DNA of 64,000 nucleotides, from the NCBI GenBank assembly GCA_025642075.2, contig JAODUO010000575.1, forward strand, positions 1-64,000, in the 5' to 3' direction. The position numbers and the translations under genes were made by a program. Under the pieces are notes generated by a model. That model saw nothing but the letters and a program-made list of their open reading frames with translations, searched no databases and was not told where the DNA came from. The stretch is from Ridgeia piscesae (Eukaryota; Annelida; Polychaeta; Sabellida; Siboglinidae). Below, piece by piece: positions 1 through 36,500 of the stretch. Each line of letters opens with the position of its first letter. Position 1 is the stretch's first letter.

Positions 1-8
1 ATTAATGG

Positions 9-206
<198 letters not shown>

Positions 207-304
207 AGCATGCTTTGATCATTACGGGAATTTCCTTTTTGTAAACCCAAAGTCAATACTAGAAAGATGAGATTAAAAATAGGCATTTCACCCAAACCCA
301 AGTT

Positions 305-3300
305 TATGAGACATGACCTAGAAAGCAATTTTTGGCTCATGTACATAATAGGCCTGTGTGACCCAATACCCAGTTTACAGTCACATGACCTAGAAAGCTA
401 CTTTTGGCTCATGTACAGAACAGGCCTGTGTGACCTAATACCAAGTTTACAGTCACATGACCTAGAAAGCTATTTTTGGCTCATGTACAGAATAGGCCTG
501 TGTGACCTAATACCCAGTTTACAGTCACATGACCTAGAAAGCAATTTTTGGCTCATGTACAGAACAGGCCTGTGTGACCCAATACCCAGTTTACAGTCAC
601 ATGACCTAGAAAGCAATTTTTGGCTCATGTACAGAACAGGCCTGTGTGACCTAATACCCAGTTTACAGTCACATGACCTAGAAAGCTAATTTTTGGCTCA
701 TGTACAGAATAGGCCTGTGTGACCCAATACCCAGTTTACAGTCACATGACCTAGAAAGCAATTTTTGGCTCATGTACAGAATAGGCCTGTGTGACCTAAT
801 ACCCAGTTTACAGTCACATGACCTATAAAGCAAATTTTGGCTCATGTACAGAATAGGCCTGTGTGACCCAATACCCAGTTTACAGTCACATGACCTAGAA
901 AGCTATTTTGGCTCATGTACAGAATAGGCCTGTGTGACCCAATACCCAGTTTACAGTCACATGACCTAGAAAGCTATTTTGGCTCATGTACAGAATAGGC
1001 CTGTGTGACCTAATACCCAGTTTACAGTCACATGACCTAGAAAGCTATTTTGGCTCATGTACAGAATAGGGGGGCCCAATACCCAGTTTACAGTCACATG
1101 ACCTAGAAAGCTATTTGGCTCATGTACAGAATAGGCCTGTGTGACCTAATACCCAGTTTACAGTCACATGACCTAGAAAGCTACGTTTGGCTCATGTACA
1201 GAATAGGCCTGTGTGACCAAATACCCAGTTTACAGTCACATGACCTAGAAAGCTACGTTTGGCTCATGTACAGAATAGGCCTGTGTGACCTAATACCCAG
1301 TTTACAGTCACATGACCTAGAAAGCTACGTTTTGGGGCATGTACAGAATAGGCCTGTGTGACCTAATACCCAGTTTAAGTCACATGACCTAGAAAGCTAT
1401 TTGGGTCATGTACAGAATAGGCCTGTGTGACCTAATACCCAGTTTAGAGTCACATGACCTAGAAAGCTACGTTTGGGTCATGTACAGAATAGGCCTCTGT
1501 GACCTAATACCCTGTTTACAGTCAAATGACCTAGAAAGCTACGTTTGGGTCATATACAGAATAGGCCTGTGTGACCTAATACCCAGTTTACAGTCACATG
1601 ACCTAGAAAGCTACGCTTGGGTCATGTACAGAATAGGCCTGTGTGACCTAATACCCAGTTTACAGTCACGTGACCTAGAAAGCTACGTTTGGGTCATGTA
1701 CAGAATAGGCCTGTGTGACCTAATACCCAGTTTACAGTCACGTGACCTAGAAAGCTACTTTTGGGTCATGTACAGAATAGGCCTGTGTGACCTAATACCC
1801 AGTTTACAGTCACATGACCTAGAAAGCTATTTTTGGCTCATGTACAGAACAGGCTTGTGTGACCTAATACCAAGTTTACAGTCACATGACCTAGAAAGCA
1901 ATTTTTGGCTCATGTACAGAATAGGCCTGTGTGACCTAATACCCAGTTTACAGTCACATGACCTAGAAAGCTATTTTGGCTCATGTACAGAATAGGCCTG
2001 TGTGACCTAATACCCAGTTTACAGTCACATGACCTAGAAAGCTATTTTGGCTCATGTACAGAATAGGCCTGTGTGACCTAATACCCAGTTTACAGTCACA
2101 TGACCTAGAAAGCTACGTTTGGCTCATGTACAGAATAGGCCTGTGTGACCTAATACCCAGTTTACAGTCACATGACCTAGAAAGCTACGTTTGGCTCATG
2201 TACAGAATAGGCCTGTGTGACCTAATACCCAGTTTACAGTCACATGACCTAGAAAGCTACGTTTGGGTCATGTACAGAATAGGCCTGTGTGACCTAATAC
2301 CCAGTTTACAGTCACATGACCTAGAAAGCTACGTTTGGGTCATGTACAGAATAGGCCTGTGTGACCTAATACCCAGTTTACAGTCACATGACCTAGAAAG
2401 CTACGTTTGGGTCATGTACAGAATAGGCCTGTGTGACCTAATACCCAGTTTACAGTCACATGACCTAGAAAGCTACGTTTGGGTCATGTACAGAATAGGC
2501 CTGTGTGACCTAATACCCAGTTTACAGTCACATGACCTAGAAAGCTACGTTTGGGTCATGTACAGAATAGGCCTGTGTGACCTAATACCCAGTTTACAGT
2601 CACGTGACCTAGAAAGCTACGTTTGGGTCATGTACAGAATAGGCCTGTGTGACCTAATACCCAGTTTACAGTCACGTGACCTAGAAAGCTACTTTTGGCT
2701 CATGTACAGAATAGGCCTGTGTGACCTAATACCCAGTTTACAGTCACATGACCTAGAAAGCTATTTTTGGCTCATGTACAGAACAGGCCTGTGTGACCTA
2801 ATACCCAGTTTACAGTCACATGACCTAGAAAGCAATTTTTGGCTCATGTACAGAACAGGCCTGTGTGACCTAATACCCAGTTTACAGTCACATGACCTAG
2901 AAAGCAATTTTTGGCTCATGTACAGAACAGGCCTGTGTGACCTAATACCCAGTTTACAGTCACATGACCTAGAAAGCAATTTTTGGCTCATGTACAGAAC
3001 AGGCCTGTGTGACCTAATACCCAGTTTACAGTCACATGACCTAGAAAGCAATTTTTGGCTCATGTACAGAATAGGCCTGTGTGACCTAATACCCAGTTTA
3101 CAGTCACATGACCTAGAAAGCAATTTTTGGCTCATGTACAGAATAGGCCTGTGTGACCTAATACCCAGTTTACAGTCACATGACCTAGAAAGCTATTTTT
3201 GGCTCATGTACAGAATAGGCCTGTGTGACCTAATACCCAGTTTACAGTCACATGACCTAGAAAGCTATTTTGGCTCATGTACAGAATAGGCCTGTGTGAC

Positions 3301-3738
3301 CTAATACCCAGTTTACAGTCACATGACCTAGAAAGCTATTTTGGCTCATGTACAGAATAGGCCTGTGTGACCTAATACCCAGTTTACAGTCACATGACCT
3401 AGAAAGCTATTTTGGCTCATGTACAGAATAGGCCTGTGTGACCTAATACCCAGTTTACAGTCACATGACCTAGAAAGCAATTTTGGCTCATGTACAGAAT
3501 AGGCCTGTGTGACCTAATACCCAGTTTACAGTCACATGACCTAGAAAGCAATTTTGGCTCATGTACAGAATAGGCCTGTGTGACCTAATACCCAGTTTAC
3601 AGCCACATGACCTAGAAAGCAATTTTTGGCTCATGTACAGAATAGGCCTGTGTGACCTAATACCCAGTTTACAGCCACATGACCTAGAAAGCAATTTTTG
3701 GCTCATGTACAGAATAGGCCTGTGTGACCTAATACCCA
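305..3738. repeat. 72-bp satellite, about 48 copies
   Basis: Tandem unit of 72 bp with conserved parts CACATGACCTAGAAAGC, CATGTACAGAATAGGCCTG and TACCCAGTTTACAGT. Subtypes differ mainly at the AGCTACGTTTGG / AGCAATTTTTGG segment and cluster in blocks, as expected from local amplification. Because 72 is a multiple of three, it gives long apparent reading frames, which indels break. It ends 45 bp before a SKI3 exon. Confidence 0.95.
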
Positions 3739-3783
3739 GGTCAGATGTTGAGGTGGTTAGTAAGCGGGTGTGTTTTCCCGTAG

Positions 3784-28778
<24,995 letters not shown>

Positions 28779-29234
28779 CCGCGTTCGGTTTTACCATTAG
28801 ACTCCCACTGCCTTTCAATTTGCCAGTCTTTAGCAGTGGCGTCATCTTCTGGACACTCATGGAACTTGTCACTAGATATTTAGTGTGCCCACTGTGCACT
28901 AGGGGATTCGCTGTAATGGTTTAAATTGGGAGTTTTTAAGTGTGTGCTGTTTGAAAATATCAACTGACTTGGAGTGTATTGATATAGTTACTGTTCATTG
29001 GAAACACACACAAACTGGGCATGTGACATTTCCTGTGTTTAATTTAAAAGTTGAACGGTGTAATTTACAACCGTTTCCAGTTAAATTCAGTTATCTTTTA
29101 AAGCATAATCACTTGCAGTGTAAGGAAAGGAATATAGAAGAGCTAAATCTGAGTGATTTTTTTGCATGCGTTGCAAGGATGGGTTGAGCTATTCCTCATT
29201 TTATGTGCCATCAAATATCCCACATGAAATTGCA

Positions 29235-29240
29235 AATAAA
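29235..29240 (+). terminator. SKI3 polyadenylation signal candidate 1
   Basis: AATAAA about 460 bp after the SKI3 stop, in an AT-rich stretch with further AATAAA copies at about 29284 and 29336. Which one is used cannot be told from sequence. Confidence 0.45.
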
Positions 29241-29532
29241 ATAATGAACAATTAAATACTATTATTACTTTGCCACCAAAAATAATAAACTAAGATTAGT
29301 GTAAAGATCAATACTAGGCTCAAATGTATATGAAAATAAATAAATAGATCAAATAAACATTAAACATGATCAGCTTTTGTAACAGACTGTTGGTAATCAT
29401 CCACGTTATGTAAGCATTACTGTGAAAAGGTGCGCCTGTACATGTAGACATTAAATGCTTCCTGTGAAGTGTTGTCACACAAAATGGATTCACCCACCTG
29501 TGCTCTGCATGTTATTGTATTTTAGAAAATTA

Positions 29533-29538
29533 AATAAA
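29533..29538 (+). terminator. SKI3 polyadenylation signal candidate 2
   Basis: AATAAA about 755 bp after the stop, with a TTTGAGTGAGTTTT-like GT/T-rich stretch about 25 bp downstream, which suits a cleavage site. Confidence 0.45.
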
Positions 29539-30183
29539 GAATCAGAACATCAAATCAAGTCATTTGAGTGAGTTTTCCAAATTTAAAAGATTTGTGATTA
29601 CCACATTATCCTTTGGTTAATGCGTCACTCTGCCCACAAATAGCCAGCGTGTTTGTGTGCACAGTTTATGTATGACGTGTGTTGTGTTCGTACGTGTTTG
29701 CAAGGATGTGTTTGCAAGTCCTGAATACGCCGCTGATTTGCGATTCTTTACAACCTTTAAAAAAGAAATATGAATGTTAGCTCATTTTCAAACTGTCACA
29801 TTCTCCCTTTAGGGTGCAGCGTTACTAGTTCTTATAAGGAAGGCCAACTAAGAAAGAAAATAGTTTCTCGTCCGTTTCAAAAGGAAGCGCGATACCATTG
29901 TTATTTACAATTTGTTAATATTTTTTTATGTTCGTAAGAATGGCCTCCATGTCTTAGATGTTCCACATTAATGAGTTGTTTGCTCATATCCACTGCCTTT
30001 CACACATTCGTCACAAAAAGACAGTGGTCACTTATCGTGGTATGGTAGGAAGTATCAAGCGGCATTTAACATGTCAGTTTGTCATTGACATACACCATTT
30101 CAAACGTGTTCTCTTCTCCCGACCACAATTCCACGGTTGAGTGTGTTTCTTAGAATTTGGGATCCAGTGTCGCTACTATTGTG

Positions 30184-30890
30184 TAATAATAATATTTATT
30201 TTGTATAGCGCCACATCCATAATCGTTCGTGGCGCTTCACAACATATTACAATTTAAACGACATAAAAAAATATATGCATACAATAAGACAAATACTAGT
30301 GTTTAAAAAAATATGTATATAAATAAATAAAATCAGTACGGTATTAAATAGCGTAGCACTTTCAAATAAATAAATAAATTATGTATTAGTCATAAAAATA
30401 CATCATAAACGGTATAGTGTATAATTATATTACAATTATACTGATAACTGACTGTATAGGTATAATTTATTAGTAATAAATAGTTTAGTATGTTAAAACT
30501 TAAAATAATAATAATTACATAAGAATAATGCCAATAAGTGTATAACTATGTATTGATAATATTACCAAATAATCTAGTAACAAAATTATATAATGTTCAT
30601 GTCAAATTACACTAATATGCAATACGACAAAAATGTGTCTTCAGTAGACGTTTGAAGCTGGTGAGATTGTCACATGTCTTAATGACCGTTGGTAAATTGT
30701 AGACTCCAGAATGCACATATACATCTGAAAGCTGTTTATAAATAGCCAATTTTATTAATAGTAAATAGCCAAAATATAGGAGCCTGCAGCTAGAAATGAA
30801 ATGGGCAGGGACTAGAAACTCCTTTCTATTTTTACTTGGCCTAATGTGATGAACCAGCGTATGTATTTGCCAAACTCCCAAATTGTATTT
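30184..30890 (-). mobile_element. LINE 3' end remnant in intergenic space
   Basis: Minus-strand frame at 30612-30881 ends QLSDVYVHSGVYNLPTVIK and NLTSFKRLLKTHF, a decayed reverse-transcriptase C-terminus. It is followed by about 430 bp of 3' UTR that ends GGCGCTATACAAAATAAA and (ATT)n. The GAACGATTATGGATG stretch also occurs in the 45249-46005 duplication. Confidence 0.7.
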
Positions 30891-31690
30891 AAATGTAAAA
30901 GTGCATATTTAAAAAGATCAAATATATTCATGGCAAATTTTTTTAACATTATCTTTTAATCAAACCGCTTTGTTATACACAGTAGTATATATAATATATT
31001 TGTTGTATATAGAAAACGTTATAAATCAAATAGTATTGCAATAGCGAAAAAACTAAAGCTGGTAAACAAAATAAACCACACAGACAGTCACCCATGTGTA
31101 CAGTACATGTTTGAACTGTTCTGACCTTTTGCAAGATCCAGAAGTTACACTTTCATAGTTTGAAAGGAGTTCTTCCATGATAATCACTATAATACATTAC
31201 AATACATTGTTAGTAATTGCAAGATTAGATAAATGTGTGAAATAATCAAACTGTGCAAAGAATACATTACATTTTATGTGTTATCACTTGAACCCAAACA
31301 ATAGGTCACTTAAAGAATGTACCTGTCACATTATGTGAGTGAAGTCACAGAAAGTGGAACACTGGCAAACGTTCTGGAAAACATTGGAAGGGTTTTCCCC
31401 TTACAGTGGTACAGTATAGGTATGAAAGTGTACCACAGCGATAAGTAGAAGATAAATTATTACCTAGTGTAATGCACATTAAAATTTAGAAGTGACTAGC
31501 AATATGCATAGTTCCGGTTATAGCATATACTTTCACATTACATACTTTTGTTAAGCACGGAATACTAACCTATATTTAGGGCGGCCACACTAGTTTGCAA
31601 AGTCCAAAATCAAATATTGCGTCAGGTCGTTTGTTTTTACCAACTTTCGCAGACACAAATACTTGAGTGGACTGGCTCCTGTCATTGCAT
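30891..31690. other. intergenic, nothing recognised
   Basis: AT-rich sequence between a LINE remnant and the 80-bp array. Confidence 0.5.
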
Positions 31691-31697
31691 TCAACAT

Positions 31698-32745
31698 GAC
31701 TGTGACTCTATAAACAAATGAACCAAGAGTAGCCTTCTATCCACATATTCAGGTGAGTCACTCACATAGGACACCCTGACTGTGACTCTATATTCAAATG
31801 AACCAAGAGTAGCCTTCTATCCACATATTCAGGTGAGTCACTCACATAGGACACCCTGACTGTGACTCTATATTCAAATGAACCAAGACTTGCCTTCTAT
31901 CCACATATTCAGGTGTGTCACACACATAGGACACCCTGACTGTGACTCTATATTCAAATGAACCAAGACTTGCCTTCTATCCACATATTCAGGTGTGTCA
32001 CACACATAGGACACCCTGACTGTGACTCTATATTCAAATGATCCAAGACTTGCCTTCTATCCACATATTCAGGTGTGTCACACACATAGGACACCCTGAC
32101 TGTGACTCTATATTCAAATGAACCAAGACTTGCCTTCTATCCATGTATTCAGCTGTGTCACACATATAGGACAATCTGACTGTGATTCTATATACAAATG
32201 AACCAAGCCTTGCATTCTATCCACGTATTCAGGTGTGTCACACACATAGGACAATCTGACTGTGACTCTATATACAAATGAACCAAGACTTGCCTTCTAT
32301 ACACGTATTCAGGTGTGTCACACACATAGGACAATCTGACTGTGATTCTATATACAAATGAACCAAGCCTTGCCTTCTATCCACGTATGTCACACACATG
32401 GGACGATCTGACTGTGACTCTATATATAGAAATGAACCAAGACTAGCCTTCTATCCAAGTATTCAGGTGTGTCACACACGTAGGACATCCTGACTATGTT
32501 TCTATATACAAATGAACCAAGAGTTGCCTTCTATCCACGTATTCAGGTGTGTCACACACATAGGCCAATCTGACTGAGATTCTATTTACAAATGAACCAA
32601 GCCTTGCCTTCTATCCACGTATTCAGGTGTGTCAAACACATAGGACAATCTGACTGTGTTTCTATATACAAATGAACCAAGACTTGTCTTCTATACACGT
32701 ATTCAGGTGTGTCACACACGTAGGACAATCTGACTGTGATTCAGT
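31698..32745. repeat. 80-bp minisatellite, about 13 copies, intergenic
   Basis: Unit GTGACTCTATATTCAAATGA, ACCAAGACTTGCCTTCTATC, CACATATTCAGGTGTGTCAC, ACACATAGGACACCCTGACT. The first five or six units are nearly identical, later ones diverged. It ends about 620 bp before the SCAPER ATG. Confidence 0.93.
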
Positions 32746-33366
32746 TTACTGTGTGTTAATTGGCCCATTTTGATGCTCAGTAAAATCCCCAAATGTCATC
32801 CGACGTCCCTCCTCCTTAAGCAATTGGATTCTGGATCTTTATCTCTACCCCCAAACAACTAAAATATGTAGTGCCCCCACAAGCCCGATGGTTTGGACGT
32901 TAAGTAACTCATCAGTGTCCCCCCGGATGGCGCGCGATGGTGAGTATATCGAACGTAAGATGGCGCCACAATCCTTATCTATGGTCGCCGAACGTACTCA
33001 CGAAAATGTCATGTGATTGGACAATCGTAAATTGTTGCCAGTTGTGAATTTTGCCGAGATATTCCATAACATACAAGTCCGTTAACTTCTTAGCACCTCA
33101 CATAACAAACATGCTTACACTTAGCCCACAGTTATTGCTACATGTGTTGTTTTAAAGCCATATCGCACAAAACACAACTGTGAAAGCGGTACCCTTGCGT
33201 GAAACGTAACCAATAGCAAACGCGTTTACATTATCACTGGTTCGGCGAAGTTGTTTATACGAACAGCGAGGTGTCTGAAGACTTGATCAATCATGTTCTG
33301 TTCTGTTTTGGTACGTTGAGATGAGGTCATAGTACATCGGATACGGGTTGCTTTTTCAACATCGCT
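32746..33366 (+). promoter_or_regulatory. presumed SCAPER promoter and 5' UTR
   Basis: Less AT-rich than the surrounding sequence, with CpGs and GATGGCG motifs, and no TATA box. Assigned by position only. Confidence 0.4.
32957..32967 (+). promoter_or_regulatory. YY1-like AAGATGGCGCC in presumed SCAPER promoter
   Basis: AAGATGGCGCC matches the AANATGGCG core bound by YY1 in many TATA-less animal promoters. It lies about 400 bp before the SCAPER ATG in a locally CpG-containing stretch; a further GGATGGCGCGC lies about 30 bp upstream. No TATA box seen. Function is inferred. Confidence 0.35.
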
Positions 33367-33504
33367 ATGAGTGAGCAGCGGAAGAAGCGCCAGACTGGTG
33401 TCTTGCGCAGTCGCCAGAGCGGTACAGAGATTGAAAATCAAGAGCGTTTGTTGCAAAAAATTAATCGCCATGATCGAGGAAAAATGAACCATCCGAGCAC
33501 TAAG
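33367..33504 (+). CDS. SCAPER: SCAPER exon 1, putative N-terminal extension
   Basis: Forty-six codons from an ATG with G at -3 and an in-frame TGA 42 bp upstream (33322-33324). Basic and polar (KKRQTGVLRSRQSG, NRHDRGKMNHPSTK). It ends AAG|GTAACT in phase 0, as exon 2 needs. I do not recognise it from other SCAPER proteins, so it could be lineage-specific or only 5' UTR. Confidence 0.6.
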
Positions 33505-36500
33505 GTAACTATTAAAAAGTTCGTATTCACAAGTGGACCTTTAGTCGGATCGTGAATATAATGAATACGCCCTGTGATTCGTGCAATGAATTAAGATACT
33601 AAAGGTATAATAACAGCTAGCAAAACAACTCCCTATTATCACCCACACCACATCGTTTGAGCTGAGTGTGAGTAACAATCTCCAGTATTGGTCTGTGCTC
33701 TGGCCATGTGTGGGTTCGCCTCGTGACAGACAGATTCATGTAATTGTATTGTCATACGTCATGGACGTCAGTTTAATGGTAGTTCATTACTACATTGTAA
33801 CTGTATTTCTGGTTTCCATCCCCAAAAAACGTTACTTAGCTGTACTAAACGTTCACATTCCTCATTTCAATTGACAGCTATGACTATGTAATGTTTATGT
33901 GGGTTGCCAGCAGCAACATGCGCCAAGCAAGATTTTAAGTCATATCAGATGATAATCAAATTCACAGATATGTTTTATGTATAAAACTGGTAGACCTAAA
34001 TATTAATATTAAAGTTGATATGAAGTGGTGATACATTTTTAATTGTTTCAATATGTCAACAGTCATAACGTAACCACATACATGACAGTTAACAATTATT
34101 AGTAGTTTTAGTATTTTTTTTTAATAAATAATTATGCTGTTTCTACGTTTAAACCTGAAAGTAGCACAAAATCATGCAACAAAAAGTCATAAGCCCTACT
34201 TATTCATATTGTCAAAATTTAAATAATTTGAAATTTAGATTTAGGAAGAAGAGATCCAGATGTCGAGGTCCACTTGTTTCTTACTAGGTCCTTCTTACTA
34301 GGGTTATGCAAGCTTCCTTGGACCAATGACAACTGGTCTACCAACTGTTGTTGGAATAAACTCAAATGTTTCAGTTTTGCTATTTAGAGTTATTTATATT
34401 TATTTACTTTTTTCAATGGATAAATCATTCTCCGTGAGGATTTGTGTCCATTTATCCAGACATTATTATTTGCCGCATGCAGTTCATAGGAAACTCTTAG
34501 AAGTTAGGATTCTAATATACTGCTATTGATGCTAATTGTTGACCTTTGTTTGTTAGTTTGGTTAGTGTAAACTAGTATATTATTTAAGTATATCATGGCT
34601 TCTGTGTGTAGTGTATGCATGCGTGCATGCATGTGTGTGTGTGTGTACATTTTTGCATATACCAGTAATTACATGTTTAATAACACCCATTGCTTAACGC
34701 CAAATGCCAGATGGAATTATGAATATATTTTATCAGCGTGAAATTGGAGAACTTATTATGTTACAATATATCAGATTTATCAACCTGTGGCCCATAACTC
34801 CATATGAAGTTTTTCTTTGCATGGTTAAAACTTATTTAAAGTACATTATTTTTGAAATAAATAACTGACTATTTTAACATGTATACAGAAAGGCTTGTGT
34901 TTGTAATTTCAAAATTACAATTTTTTATTTAATATGTGAATTGCATACTCCTACAGAATTGCAGAACTAAATGGCCTATATGTTAGCAATTATAGTTCCA
35001 AATCTTTTTCTGAGGTCTGCGATTATCATCAGGGTATCCCCTTCCTTTTAGCATAAATATATTGACAACAAATGTAATGAAGACTTGGTCCAACAATTAA
35101 GAATCTCAGTCAAGGTATCCCCTTCCTTTTAGCACAGATATATTGACAACAAATGTAATGAAGACTTGGTCCAACAATTAAGAATCTCAGTCAAGTACTT
35201 TCATTTAGTTCAGCTTTCTCCATGACAGTCAGTGTGAAAAAGTATCTCCTGACCTGCATGAAACTCTTGACAAAAGCTAGGTTGAGGACTGAGAAAGCTG
35301 GTTTGATGGTACATATTTACATATTATTGACAACTAACATCATCAAAGTGTGCGATTGGCTCTACCTTTGATGCAGGGGCATACCGTTGGATCATACAGT
35401 GCTATATTTTTGAATGGTGAAAAATCATCCCTTCATTCACTTTCGTACAAGACTAATATTGTCTACTGCTGGTAAGATGACTTCCTGTGTCTTTCAGATT
35501 TCACTCAGCAGACAGGGAAGCTATGACCGGGTGCAGAAAATCATCCGTGAAGAAGGCAGGACTGCACGAAACCTGATAGCGTGGAACGTTCCCTTTGGTT
35601 GCGACGGCCACGGCAGAGGCAGTACAGGTAACAACACTTCTTGTTAGTGCAGCTTGTGTACTGTCATGACGTATTTAGTCTTTCACATACTCTCGATAGA
35701 GGTTTTACTTTTAAATTCTTTTTGCACTGTTTCATAATTTGAGCAAATGTATCCCATCACTCTCGATCACTCAGCTGTGTGAAGTGAGAATACAGTGGTG
35801 GATATACGTGCACGAAAGTACTCGTTCATACAGCCGAGTAAACTGGAGCTATGTAGAATGAGGGAACTTGCCCAAGGTTTCACACCACAGCACAGGATTT
35901 GAACACAGGTTGTCCCAAAGAGAGTCTGTTACTTTGATCCCTGACGCCAGTCATTGCAGTGTTTTGTGTTGTACAAACTGGATAGTGAATACCCCACTGT
36001 GCATTTAAGAACTTGTCTTGATTAATAATAATAATAATAATAGACTCACTTGAACTTAAAAATACATCTTTTTAAGGCAGCATTTGTAAACTACTTGTAG
36101 GGTATTTTATAATGAATTTATTTTAATAGTAATTTATTTATTGCTGATAAGTTTAGCTTATGAACTAGAATTTTTAGAAGCTTTATTTAATTATCTATTT
36201 ATTATAATTTTACATTTTCGTCTTTACGTGCAAGTTTAAACTGATTATGAATATTTTAAATTACAAGGTTACAATGTATTTTATGCGTCTCTAAGCAGAA
36301 ATGTTTCCGGATATACAGCGCTTTACAAATACAAATTATTATTATGTGACAGTAACAATCTAAAGGGTGACCTTGATTACAAGACCTTCCGTCAGTAACA
36401 ATCTAAAGGGAGACCTTGATTACAAGACCTTCCGTCAGTAACAATCTAAAGGGAGACCTTGATTACAAGACCTTCCGTCAGTAACAATCTAAAGGGAGAC

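Larger units (their letters stand above)
28779..30180 (+). other. SKI3 3' UTR and intergenic
   Basis: From the SKI3 stop through several AATAAA signals. No coding region recognised. Confidence 0.6.

Noticed and set aside
267..3289. Long plus-strand frames (up to 411 codons) with a 24-residue repeat
   Set aside because: Produced by a 72-bp tandem repeat; frame is lost at indels, no signal or domain, and an antisense frame is open too.
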